Shown: positions 1-6,009, counted from the stretch's first letter. The stretch is 10,288 bases of DNA from CAYMLQ01 sp964390795 (GCA_964390795.1 CAYMLQ010000206.1:1-10288); one strand, 5' to 3'. Program-made: numbers and translations. The notes: generated by a model not told the origin, from the sequence alone.

Positions 1-1067
1 GCCGTGGAGACGATCTCGGTGTGGTAGTGCTTGGCGACCTCCGGCAGGCTCGGCATGACGCACTGCACGTCCACGACCATCATTTCGACGGAACCCGTGA
101 CGAGCGCGAGTTCCTGCTGATGGAAATTGCCCGCCACGGGAATGCCGCGCCGCATGAGGATCTCATTGGCCGTGCAGCAGAGGCCCGCCAGATTCACGCC
201 TTCCGCGCCGGCGGCTTTGGCATAGTCCAAGATTTCACGGTCGTTGGCGGCGATCGCCAGCATTTCGGAGAGCGCGGGCTCGTGGCCGTGGACGATGATG
301 TTGACCTTGTCCTTGCGCAGCACGCCGAGGTTGGCCTCGCTGCGGACCGGCTTGGGCGTGCCGAACAGGATGTCCGACACCTGCGACGCGATGCGCGCGC
401 CGCCCCAGCCGTCGGCCAGCGAGGTGCGGAAGGACTGCAGCAGCAGGTTCTTGTAGTCGTGGTCCACGCCCATGTGGGTGCGGTGCATGGACTCGACGCA
501 CATGCGGTCGATGCCAAACGGCACCACGCCGGTCTTCTGCCAATATTGCTGCTGCTTCTGTGGCGCAAGCGACAGGGTCTTGAGCGGCTCCTCCTGACTG
601 GTGAACTCGCCGATGAACAGGCGGGCCAGGTCGAGCGCGATCTCGTTGACGGGGCGGCCCTCGGCCGGAATCCCGTAGTCGGCCGCGGAGCGCAGCAGCG
701 CCTTCTCGTCGGTGATCCGGTAGTCGCCGCCTTTGCCCTCGGCGACTTCCTTGAGCAGCAGCACCAGATGGCGGGCGTGGTCGGAGTGGGCGGCCGCGCC
801 GCCCACAACTTCACGCAGGAAGTTGCGGGCCACGATGGTGTCCGCGTCCGCGCCGCAGATGCCGCGCGGGCTCTTGGGCGTGATGCGGCAGGGGCCCATG
901 TGGCAGATCTTGCAGCACACGCCGGTCGTGCCGAACTTGCACTGGACGCCCTGCGCCGTGAAGCGGTCGAAACAGGTGTCCACGCAGTCGGCCTGCGCTT
1001 TGTGCAGCATCTCGATGGAAGCGGGGTTGATGACCCGGTCTTCCGGCTTCAGCATCTCTTTAGCCAT
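1..1067 (-). CDS. cooS: Anaerobic CO dehydrogenase catalytic subunit CooS (N-terminal 355 residues, 3' end outside window)
   Basis: Ni-Fe-S carbon monoxide dehydrogenase, which interconverts CO and CO2 and can supply CO to acetyl-CoA synthase. I translated it from the ATG at 1067; it stays open to the window edge. Family members have about 630 residues, so a little over half is present. The cluster D/B cysteines are visible: C43, then C51, C52, C55, C60 and C71, around the typical segment GTTGVCCKICHMGPCRI. Ligands of the Ni-Fe-S cluster C also appear: the VHGHEP histidines (H260/H262), C298 in GLCCTANE and C336 in DVQCVMPS. The remaining cluster C cysteines would lie outside the window. A GAGGAG ribosome site (1075-1080) sits 7 bases upstream of the start. 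The start overlaps the end of the upstream cooC by 8 bases, implying translational coupling. Acetyl-CoA synthase or corrinoid protein genes may follow to the left, but they are not visible. Confidence 0.96.
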   Translation of the reverse strand, partial: MAKEMLKPEDRVINPASIEMLHKAQADCVDTCFDRFTAQGVQCKFGTTGVCCKICHMGPCRITPKSPRGICGADADTIVARNFLREVVGGAAAHSDHARHLVLLLKEVAEGKGGDYRITDEKALLRSAADYGIPAEGRPVNEIALDLARLFIGEFTSQEEPLKTLSLAPQKQQQYWQKTGVVPFGIDRMCVESMHRTHMGVDHDYKNLLLQSFRTSLADGWGGARIASQVSDILFGTPKPVRSEANLGVLRKDKVNIIVHGHEPALSEMLAIAANDREILDYAKAAGAEGVNLAGLCCTANEILMRRGIPVAGNFHQQELALVTGSVEMMVVDVQCVMPSLPEVAKHYHTEIVST

Positions 1068-1842
1068 TGCTCATCTCCTCATCCGGCAGTGCCGGAGGTA
1101 AAAAACGGTCCACCAAAACAAGCAGGGAATTTGTAACAGGCAAGTCCCAGACTGTCGCGCCGCACTCGGCCTGTTCGGCGACCCCGTCGTCGTCAGGGAT
1201 CGCCACGAGCGCGTCGGCGCCGGTCGCGGCCAGCAGCGCCTCTGTCTCGGCGGGCTGGCGTCCGTTGCGCACGCGGTTAACCACCAAGACCAGCCTTCCC
1301 CACGATACGTCCATCTCGCGCGCCAGAGCGTACAGGCGGCGCAGCGTCTCCAAGCCCCGGCTCGAAGGATCGGCCACCATAATCATCAGATCCACGCGCG
1401 GCGCGATGCGGCGCGACAGATTTTCGAGGCCGGCCTCGTTGTCGATCACCACCCACGGGTAATGACCTGCGACCTCGGCCAGCGTGGCGCGCAGCACGTT
1501 GTTGGCGTAGCAGTAGCAGCCCGGACCTTCGGGGCGGCCCATGGCGAGAAAGTCGAAGTCCTTGCCCTCGACCAGACATTCTGAGATTTTTAGCTCCAGC
1601 AACTGCTGCTTCGAAATGCCGGATGACAGTCCCTGGCCCGCCACCTGCCGCGCCTCTTCGCGCACGCCGCCGAGCGTGTGCCGAGGGCGTACGCCCAGCG
1701 CGGCGTCCAGCGAGGTGTTGGGGTCGGCGTCCACGGCCAGCACCGGGCGGCGACCGCTTTCGATCAGGCGCCGCACCAGCAGCGCGGCCAGCGTCGTCTT
1801 GCCGACCCCGCCCTTGCCCGTGATCGCGATCGTGTAGCTCAT
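1060..1842 (-). CDS. cooC: CooC-type nickel-insertion ATPase (copy next to cooS)
   Basis: SIMIBI-class P-loop ATPase of the CooC/AcsF family, which delivers nickel to CO dehydrogenase or acetyl-CoA synthase. The 260-residue length fits the family. A deviant Walker A, GKGGVGKTT, lies at residues 9-17, with the signature lysine K10 and the P-loop lysine K15. A DAD motif lies near residue 40. The CxC nickel/zinc-binding motif is C109-Y-C111, in the segment RPEGPGCYCYANN. The switch-like segment VVIDNEAGLENLSRR lies near residues 131-145. It overlaps the preceding cooC by 4 bases (ATGA) and cooS by 8 bases, so the three genes are translationally coupled. It is clearly diverged from the neighbouring cooC and is not a recent duplicate. 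It may act on CooS, or it may be the AcsF type acting on acetyl-CoA synthase; the sequence does not decide this. Confidence 0.93.
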   Translation of the reverse strand: MSYTIAITGKGGVGKTTLAALLVRRLIESGRRPVLAVDADPNTSLDAALGVRPRHTLGGVREEARQVAGQGLSSGISKQQLLELKISECLVEGKDFDFLAMGRPEGPGCYCYANNVLRATLAEVAGHYPWVVIDNEAGLENLSRRIAPRVDLMIMVADPSSRGLETLRRLYALAREMDVSWGRLVLVVNRVRNGRQPAETEALLAATGADALVAIPDDDGVAEQAECGATVWDLPVTNSLLVLVDRFLPPALPDEEMSNG

Positions 1843-2618
1843 GAAACCTCTTCCAGTTTATTCAAGATGTCTTCAAACGTGGCGGTCAGCGCCGGATCCA
1901 GTCCGTCCAGCACGGACCGTCCGTCGCGATCCGCACCGCGCAGCGCCTCGCAGTAAGGCAGCGAGCCCCACAGCTCCCGTCCGCCACACAACCCCTGACG
2001 AATGAAGGCCTCATCCGCAGGCCCCGTGACCTTATTGGCCACAAAGGCGAAGCGTGTGATGCCGATCTCGCGTGCCAGCGTCTCCACGCGCAAGGCGGTC
2101 TCGAGCGCGCGCTGGCCAGGCTCAACCACCATGAGCATGCGGTCAACCCCCATCGCCGTGCCGCGGCCGAGGTGCTCGATGCCGGCCTCCATGTCCATGA
2201 CCAGCGCTTCATTACGAGACAGCACGAGATCGCGCACCAGCGCCTTGAGCAACACGTTCTCCGGGCAGGCGCACCCGCCGCCGCCGTGCGCCACCGCGCC
2301 CAGCACCAGCAGGGCCACACCGCAGTGGCGATACGCGTAGTCGTCCGCGATATCGCTGACCTCCGGGTTGAGCCGGAACATCTGCCCGTACTCCTGCATC
2401 CGTGCGCCGGTGCGCGCTTCGATCAGGGCCGCCTGAAGCGCGATCGGCACGATGCCGGCACGCTGCGCCGCCGGAATGCCGAGCGCCGCCGCGAGGTTCG
2501 CGTCGGGGTCGGCGTCCACGGCCAGCACGGTCCGGCCGCGCCGCGCCAGCAGCAGCGAGAGCGCCGCCGCCAGCGTGGACTTGCCGACACCCCCTTTGCC
2601 TGTGATCGCGATCTTCAT
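1839..2618 (-). CDS. cooC: Second CooC-type nickel-insertion ATPase
   Basis: A second CooC/AcsF-family ATPase of 259 residues. Deviant Walker A GKGGVGKST lies at residues 7-15, with signature lysine K8, followed by AVDADPDANLAAALG at residues 33-47. The CxC metal motif is C116-A-C118 in GGGGCACPEN, preceded by the usual glycine-rich turn. A VMDMEAGIEHLGRG switch segment follows. CooC dimers bind one Ni(II) or Zn(II) between subunits through these cysteines, and ATP hydrolysis drives metal transfer. The start codon overlaps the stop of the upstream zinc-ribbon gene (ATGA, 2615-2618). Its stop overlaps the next cooC in the same way. There is no strong ribosome site of its own, consistent with coupled translation. 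Possible division of labour with the adjacent copy (CODH versus ACS) is inference. Confidence 0.92.
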   Translation of the reverse strand: MKIAITGKGGVGKSTLAAALSLLLARRGRTVLAVDADPDANLAAALGIPAAQRAGIVPIALQAALIEARTGARMQEYGQMFRLNPEVSDIADDYAYRHCGVALLVLGAVAHGGGGCACPENVLLKALVRDLVLSRNEALVMDMEAGIEHLGRGTAMGVDRMLMVVEPGQRALETALRVETLAREIGITRFAFVANKVTGPADEAFIRQGLCGGRELWGSLPYCEALRGADRDGRSVLDGLDPALTATFEDILNKLEEVS

Positions 2619-2860
2619 GTGCTCGTTCCCGACGGTTGCCCTGCTTCCTTGCCCAGGCAGGTGTGGGCTTCCTTACACCACTTGGCGCAGCCGAGGTCCA
2701 TGCGCGGATTGCGAACCTCCCGCTGGCAGGCCGCACAAAGCCGCACGGGCTCGTCTTTCCAGAACTCGATCTCCGCCCCGCAGCCCGGACAGGCTACGCA
2801 GAAGATGTCCTCCGTGTGCCAATAGCGCTGATCCTGTCCCGGACAATGGTGCTCGTGCAT
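2615..2860 (-). CDS. Small cysteine-rich zinc-ribbon protein, function unknown
   Basis: An 81-residue protein starting at the ATG at 2860. The frame is open much further upstream (to about 3553), but that part lies antisense-in-frame-shadow inside the neighbouring methyltransferase and is not coding. The sequence opens MHEHHCPGQDQRYW. Next is a CxxCPxCGAEIEFW knuckle, then LCAAC as a second CxxC pair, then a tail with the cysteine pattern LGCAKWCKEAHTCLG. Eleven cysteines in 81 residues, arranged as CxxC pairs, point to a zinc ribbon plus a second metal or disulphide site. From memory, similar CPGQD...DIF...CP.CG...EIEFW...LGCAKWC sequences occur in anaerobes, alone or fused ahead of other domains. 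I know no assigned function. It overlaps the downstream cooC by 4 bases, so a role tied to CODH maturation or metal handling is plausible. The ribosome site is weak. Confidence 0.82.
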   Translation of the reverse strand: MHEHHCPGQDQRYWHTEDIFCVACPGCGAEIEFWKDEPVRLCAACQREVRNPRMDLGCAKWCKEAHTCLGKEAGQPSGTST

Positions 2861-2892
2861 GTGCTCTACTTTGCTGTGTTTGCTAGCCCGCG

Positions 2893-3957
2893 TCAGAAGC
2901 CGAACTGTTGTTTCATCCGCTTCGACAGGGCGCAGAGGGTCTCGAACACTTTCAGTGCGTCCGCGGGGTCCAGCGAGCCCGTGCCGCAGGAGGGCGTGAG
3001 GATCGCCTGACGCGCGATCAACTGAAGATCGATGCCCTTGCTTGCGAGATGCTTCATGCCCGCCTCCAGTTTCGCGGCCAGCGTGTCCACGGTCTGCTCG
3101 CGGATCGCCGTCGAGGTGGGCACCACGCCCCACGCCAGAATCCCACCCCGTTCGAGGTGCACCTTGACCGAGTCGGCGTACATGGCAATGGTCTCGCCGA
3201 AACCGAACGCGTCGAAGTTGACGATGTCCACGCCCGCGTCGATCAGGATGCTCCACTCCGTGTTGCCGCAGCAGTGAACGCCGGCGAGGGCGCCTTCCGC
3301 GTGAACCGCTTCGACCACCTCGTTGACGCGTGCGACCACGTCGTCGCGCGTGACGGACACATAGGTCGAGCTGCCGAAGGCGGAGAGGATCGGCTCGTCG
3401 ATGAAGCAGATGATCCGCTCGGCATAGGGCGCGAATTTGCGGATCTGCCAGCGGCACTTGAGCCCCAGCGCTTTGACGATCACGTCGAGGAACTCCTCGT
3501 TGTAGTAGATCGCCCGCTTGTTCTCGTCCACGATCGTCAGCGCGAAGCTGCACGGTCCCGTGGTCTGGACTTTGACGACCGGGCGTTTCTTGCCCTCGGA
3601 CTTAAGGCGCTTCTCCAGCTCGTAGATGCCGCGTGAAAACGCGGGCGTGATCGCCATGTCGGAAAGGTCGTCGCCGCCCTCGGAAACGGCCATAAAGGCT
3701 TCGTAGAATTTGGCGAAAGCCTCCGAGTAGTCGCCTGTGGTGTCGAAGTACATCCGCTGCTTGTCACGGTCGATGACAACACAAGGCATGCCTTCCGAAT
3801 ACTGGATTTCCATCTGCTCGTTCATGCCGAACTTCGGCAGTTGGGGCCAGATCGGGGCGTCGGGCAGGTTTTTCAGCGAGACGCCGACGGCATACTCCGC
3901 GTTATCGAAGGGCATGCTGCCGATGGCAGTGGCGAGGAACTTGGGTTCAAATTTCAT
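2893..3957 (-). CDS. MetE-core/UroD-fold zinc-dependent methyltransferase
   Basis: A 354-residue protein of the superfamily holding the catalytic C-terminal domain of MetE, uroporphyrinogen decarboxylase and MtaA. Opening residues MKFEPKFLATAIGSMPF resemble the GS.P start of core-MetE proteins. The zinc motif HxC is H228-C-C230 within HCCGNTEW. A later C324 in TPSCG matches the third zinc ligand of MetE and MtaA. The usual fourth-ligand glutamate is not obvious; D249 in IVNFDAF or E255 are candidates. The MetE N-terminal folate/substrate domain is absent. Stand-alone core-MetE proteins are known or proposed to make methionine from corrinoid-bound methyl groups instead of methyl-folate. The CODH neighbourhood fits that, but the methyl donor and acceptor here are inference. 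The start has a clear AAGGAG site at 3964-3969, 6 bases... immediately upstream at normal spacing. A 32-base gap separates it from the small cysteine-rich gene downstream, so they share an operon. Confidence 0.85.
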   Translation of the reverse strand: MKFEPKFLATAIGSMPFDNAEYAVGVSLKNLPDAPIWPQLPKFGMNEQMEIQYSEGMPCVVIDRDKQRMYFDTTGDYSEAFAKFYEAFMAVSEGGDDLSDMAITPAFSRGIYELEKRLKSEGKKRPVVKVQTTGPCSFALTIVDENKRAIYYNEEFLDVIVKALGLKCRWQIRKFAPYAERIICFIDEPILSAFGSSTYVSVTRDDVVARVNEVVEAVHAEGALAGVHCCGNTEWSILIDAGVDIVNFDAFGFGETIAMYADSVKVHLERGGILAWGVVPTSTAIREQTVDTLAAKLEAGMKHLASKGIDLQLIARQAILTPSCGTGSLDPADALKVFETLCALSKRMKQQFGF

Positions 3958-3978
3958 GTGGGGCTCCTTTGGGGGATT

Positions 3979-4055
3979 GAGGTCAGAGGTCGGAGGTCGG
4001 AAGTCGGAGGTCTGTATTCCGATCGCTGATCGCTGATCTCCGATCTCCGATCTCC
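3979..4055. repeat. Heptamer-periodic repeat array between two methyltransferase genes
   Basis: Seventy-seven bases hold a strict 7-base period. Five units of the GAGGTCN type fill 3979-4013 (one variant, GAAGTCG). A 7-base link, GTATTCC, fills 4014-4020. Five units of the GATCNCN type fill 4021-4055 (two GATCGCT, then three GATCTCC). The two halves are imperfect inverted copies: GGAGGTC on one side and GGAGATC on the other when read on the opposite strand. They could therefore fold back on each other, with G-U wobbles in plus-strand RNA but A-C mismatches in the minus-strand transcript. The array starts just upstream of the ribosome site of the 3957 gene and ends 4 bases before the stop codon of the 4956 gene, filling nearly all of that spacer. 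Confidence 0.85.
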
Positions 4056-4059
4056 GATG

Positions 4060-4956
4060 CTATCTCACAAGATCAGTCACGGCCTGTTTGATCGCGGCGA
4101 TGTGGGCGGGGGTGGTGCCGCAGCAGCCGCCGATAATGTTCGCGCCTGCGGCAACCAGCGCCGCGACGCGTCCGGCCATGTCCGCCGGCGACTCGGGAAA
4201 CACGTCGGTGCCGTTGACGTTCGTGGGCAAGCCGGCGTTGGCATGCACCAGAATAGGGGTCTGCGGAGCGGCCGCGCGCATTTCGCGCACGATCTCGAGC
4301 ATGCGCTCCATGCCGTTGCCGCAGTTGGCGCCGATCACGTGCGCACCCGCAGCCAGCGCGGCCGTAGCGGCGTCGGCTGGGGAGACGCCCATCATGGTGC
4401 GGAAATAGCCCTGCTGCATCTTTTCAAAGGTGAACGTGCAAATCACCTCGCAGGCCGTGTTGTCGCGCGCGGCGCGAACGGCGGCGCACGCTTCGTCGAG
4501 GGCGCTCATGGTTTCGATGCAGAGCGCGTCGGCCCCGCCTGCGGCCAGCGCCAAGGCCTGCTCCGCGAAGGCGGCATAGAGATCGTCCTCGGTCACATCG
4601 CCCATGGCGGTCATCTGTCCGGTCGGCCCGATCGAAGCGATCACCCAGTGGTCCGTGCCTGCGGCCTCGCGCGAGATCGCTGCGGACGCCGTGTTGATTT
4701 CCGTCGTGCGGTCCGCAAGCCCGTAGTGCTGCAGCTTGAAGCGCGTTCCGCCGAAGCTGTCGGTCTCGATCATGTCCGCGCCTGCGGCGATATAGCTCTT
4801 CGCGATATCCAGAACCTCATCGCGGTGCGTGACGCACCACAGCTCAGGGCACTCGCCCGTTTGGAGGCCCTTCTTCTGCAGGAACGTGCCCCAGGCCCCG
4901 TCGGAAACCAATACGCGGCCCGCCTTGACCGCTTCCACAATCGTCATCTTCGCCAT
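4060..4956 (-). CDS. Homocysteine S-methyltransferase domain protein (MetH N-terminal type, stand-alone)
   Basis: A 298-residue TIM-barrel homocysteine methyltransferase related to the first module of cobalamin-dependent methionine synthase and to betaine-homocysteine methyltransferase. The N-terminal DGAWGTFLQKKG matches the family's DGA.GT start. ETDSFGGT and IGPTGQM follow. Zinc-ligand cysteines are C212 in GANCGNG and C278-C279 in GGCCGTTPAHI, spaced as in MetH. The folate, cobalamin and activation modules of MetH are absent, so a methyl donor or corrinoid protein must come from elsewhere. I chose the ATG at 4956 because AAGGAGAG (4963-4970) lies just upstream; a longer frame from 4983 would place this site inside the coding region. 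The gene sits between the HypB-like gene and the MetE-core-like gene, with repeat-bearing spacers on both sides. It likely works with a corrinoid protein of the Wood-Ljungdahl pathway (inference). Confidence 0.9.
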   Translation of the reverse strand: MAKMTIVEAVKAGRVLVSDGAWGTFLQKKGLQTGECPELWCVTHRDEVLDIAKSYIAAGADMIETDSFGGTRFKLQHYGLADRTTEINTASAAISREAAGTDHWVIASIGPTGQMTAMGDVTEDDLYAAFAEQALALAAGGADALCIETMSALDEACAAVRAARDNTACEVICTFTFEKMQQGYFRTMMGVSPADAATAALAAGAHVIGANCGNGMERMLEIVREMRAAAPQTPILVHANAGLPTNVNGTDVFPESPADMAGRVAALVAAGANIIGGCCGTTPAHIAAIKQAVTDLVR

Positions 4957-4962
4957 GTTATG

Positions 4963-4970
4963 CTCTCCTT
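4963..4970 (-). promoter_or_regulatory. Ribosome binding site deciding the start at 4956
   Basis: AAGGAGAG on the minus strand, with the GGAG core 8 bases before the ATG at 4956. It makes the in-frame ATG at 4983 an unlikely start. Confidence 0.8.
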
Positions 4971-4979
4971 TATCGAATT

Positions 4980-5001
4980 GCACACGCGATTAAGCGTGTG
5001 C
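4980..5001. repeat. Hairpin 1 in the spacer upstream of the homocysteine methyltransferase gene
   Basis: Perfect 8-bp inverted repeat: GCACACGC (4980-4987), loop GATTAA, GCGTGTGC (4994-5001). It is the gene-proximal of three hairpins and lies about 10 bases upstream of the ribosome site of the 4956 gene on the minus-strand transcript. No T-run follows, so it is not a classical terminator. Confidence 0.75.
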
Positions 5002-5010
5002 CTTGGGTGG

Positions 5011-5032
5011 CCCGCGATGTCCCCATCGCGGG
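5011..5032. repeat. Hairpin 2, GC-rich palindrome
   Basis: Perfect 9-bp inverted repeat: CCCGCGATG (5011-5019), loop TCCC, CATCGCGGG (5024-5032). It directly abuts hairpin 3. It resembles REP-like intergenic palindromes; whether it recurs in the genome cannot be seen here. Confidence 0.8.
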
Positions 5033-5051
5033 GCGCGTTCGGAGAACGCGC
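5033..5051. repeat. Hairpin 3, GC-rich palindrome at the end of the HypB-like gene
   Basis: Perfect 8-bp inverted repeat: GCGCGTTC (5033-5040), loop GGA, GAACGCGC (5044-5051). On the minus strand it begins 1 base after the TAG stop of the HypB-like gene. It could stall or attenuate transcription or protect the 3' end of the mRNA, but it has no following U-tract. Confidence 0.8.
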
Positions 5052-5052
5052 G

Positions 5053-5790
5053 CTACCTTTGGGCTTCGGGCGGTCTGGTCCGCCTCACACCTTCCTCCAA
5101 AAACTCAATCCACGCGCCGATTCCGACACCGGTCAGCGGCGATACCTCAAACACCGTGGCTCCCGGAGCAGCCTGTTCCAGGTTGGCTCGCGCGTGTGCA
5201 AGATCGAAGCCGGTTTCCGCCAGCAGCTCCGACTCAGTGATCAAAACCGCCTGGACGTTTCGGAATAGCAGGGGGTTCTTCAAGGGTTTGCGCTCGCCCT
5301 CGCGGACTGAAAATACCGCTACGCGGGCGTTCTCGCCCAGGTCGGTAACCGCTTGGCAGGCGGCGCTGCCACCGTTCTCGATCAACACCAGGTCAACACC
5401 GTCGAACGTGAGATGGCTCAGCGCGTGACCGATCTTGTGCGCGTCCATGAACGCGTGTTCGGCGGTCGCGTCACCGGTGTGGGAGTGTCCGTGAGGGTGG
5501 TCGTGGTCAGCGTGAACAGACGCCAAGAGATGTGACGAAATCACGGTCAGGCGTCGGCCGAAATGCGCTTGGGTACGCTCCACCAGGGCGTGCGCATGGG
5601 ATTGCGAAAAGGAAAGGAGGTTGATGACGAACAACCGCTTGGCAGAAAAGAAACCTCGATTGCGCTCGGCCAGCCGATCCTCAAGCGCGAGCCCGGTTTC
5701 CGCGTGCGCAGGGCCGTGAACGTGCCTCTGCTCAGGGTCGTGCGTAGGCCCGCCATGCCCCAAATCTGAACAACCGCAATTGTCACACAT
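5053..5790 (-). CDS. hypB: HypB-like protein with degenerate GTPase motifs and His-rich segments
   Basis: A 245-residue homologue of the nickel-insertion GTPase HypB. It keeps the N-terminal metal motif MCDNCGC (C2, C5, C7), followed by histidines H12, H17, H23, H25 and H29. The core matches HypB in order: INLLS, LIENGG..AC, DLGENARVAVFSVREGERKPLKNPLLF, and a C-terminal SPLTGVGIGAWIEFLE. The nucleotide-binding motifs are gone. The P-loop position (residues 60-68) reads SFSQSHAHA where HypB has SSPGSGKTT, losing both glycines, the lysine and the threonines. The NKVD guanine motif reads TESE (185-188). The GKGCHLD metal site of the G domain is not recognisable. A His-rich stretch with six histidines occupies residues 93-104. 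The frame is clean, so this is divergence and not a pseudogene. The ATG at 5790 is preferred over one at 5880 because GGGGAG lies 8 bases upstream and the protein then begins with MCDNCGC. Likely a nickel carrier or store for CODH maturation (inference). Confidence 0.87.
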   Translation of the reverse strand: MCDNCGCSDLGHGGPTHDPEQRHVHGPAHAETGLALEDRLAERNRGFFSAKRLFVINLLSFSQSHAHALVERTQAHFGRRLTVISSHLLASVHADHDHPHGHSHTGDATAEHAFMDAHKIGHALSHLTFDGVDLVLIENGGSAACQAVTDLGENARVAVFSVREGERKPLKNPLLFRNVQAVLITESELLAETGFDLAHARANLEQAAPGATVFEVSPLTGVGIGAWIEFLEEGVRRTRPPEAQR

Positions 5791-5798
5791 GCCGCAAT

Positions 5799-5804
5799 CT
5801 CCCC
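5799..5804 (-). promoter_or_regulatory. Ribosome binding site deciding the start at 5790
   Basis: GGGGAG on the minus strand, 8 bases before the ATG at 5790. It supports starting the HypB-like protein at MCDNCGC and not at the upstream in-frame ATG at 5880. Confidence 0.75.
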
Positions 5805-5834
5805 ACCTGCGCGGAAGGCGCCTGGACTTTATGA

Positions 5835-5858
5835 GCCGCAAAAAAGGCACAAAAAGCC
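5835..5858. repeat. Short A-rich imperfect tandem repeat in the 5' leader of the minus-strand cluster
   Basis: On the plus strand the segment has GC-punctuated A-runs of 6 and 5 bases, roughly (G)GC(A)CAAAAA repeated at 10-11 base spacing. In the minus-strand leader it reads as U-runs. Low-complexity elements of this kind are common between genes; function not apparent. Confidence 0.3.
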
Positions 5859-5912
5859 AAGATGAACACCTCAAGTACAAGGATGAGAATACGCTGACTC
5901 GGCCACAAATGC

Positions 5913-5941
5913 CAGATAAAGTGAATGTTCTAGCTTGTCAA
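5913..5941 (-). promoter_or_regulatory. Candidate sigma70-type promoter for the minus-strand CODH accessory cluster
   Basis: On the minus strand a perfect TTGACA (5941-5936) is followed after 17 bases by TATCTG (5918-5913), which matches TATAAT at only 3 of 6 positions. It would give a leader of about 115 bases before the HypB-like start. A second perfect TTGACA lies 29 bases further upstream (5970-5965) without a recognisable partner -10. No known riboswitch was recognised in the leader. Confidence 0.4.
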
Positions 5942-6009
5942 AAACGTGCTCCCAATTTGCCTCGTGTCAACTGATTGCCGGGGAGCAACGATCTTTCTCG
6001 GATTCGCCA

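Noticed and set aside
21..1136. Plus-strand open frame opposite cooS
   Set aside because: The minus strand here encodes CooS with all expected metal-ligand motifs; the plus frame shows no recognisable domain.
2861..3553. Upstream extension of the small cysteine-rich gene to a 312-residue protein
   Set aside because: The extra part overlaps the MetE-core-like gene in another frame and is Arg/Gly-rich shadow sequence. The ATG at 2860 begins the conserved CPGQD segment.
3979..4055. CRISPR array
   Set aside because: Units are 7 bases with no spacers between them.
4980..5051. Rho-independent terminator after the HypB-like gene
   Set aside because: No T-run follows any of the stems in the direction of transcription.
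4057..5268. Long plus-strand open frame (about 400 codons) across the homocysteine methyltransferase and HypB-like genes
   Set aside because: It lies antisense to two genes with clear family motifs, has no ribosome site, and its His/Arg/Ala-rich composition is typical of a GC-rich shadow frame.
5563..5640. Frameshift or pseudogene explanation for the missing HypB P-loop
   Set aside because: Residues on both sides (INLLS before, ALVERT after) align with HypB in the same frame and at the same spacing, and the frame is open to the end.
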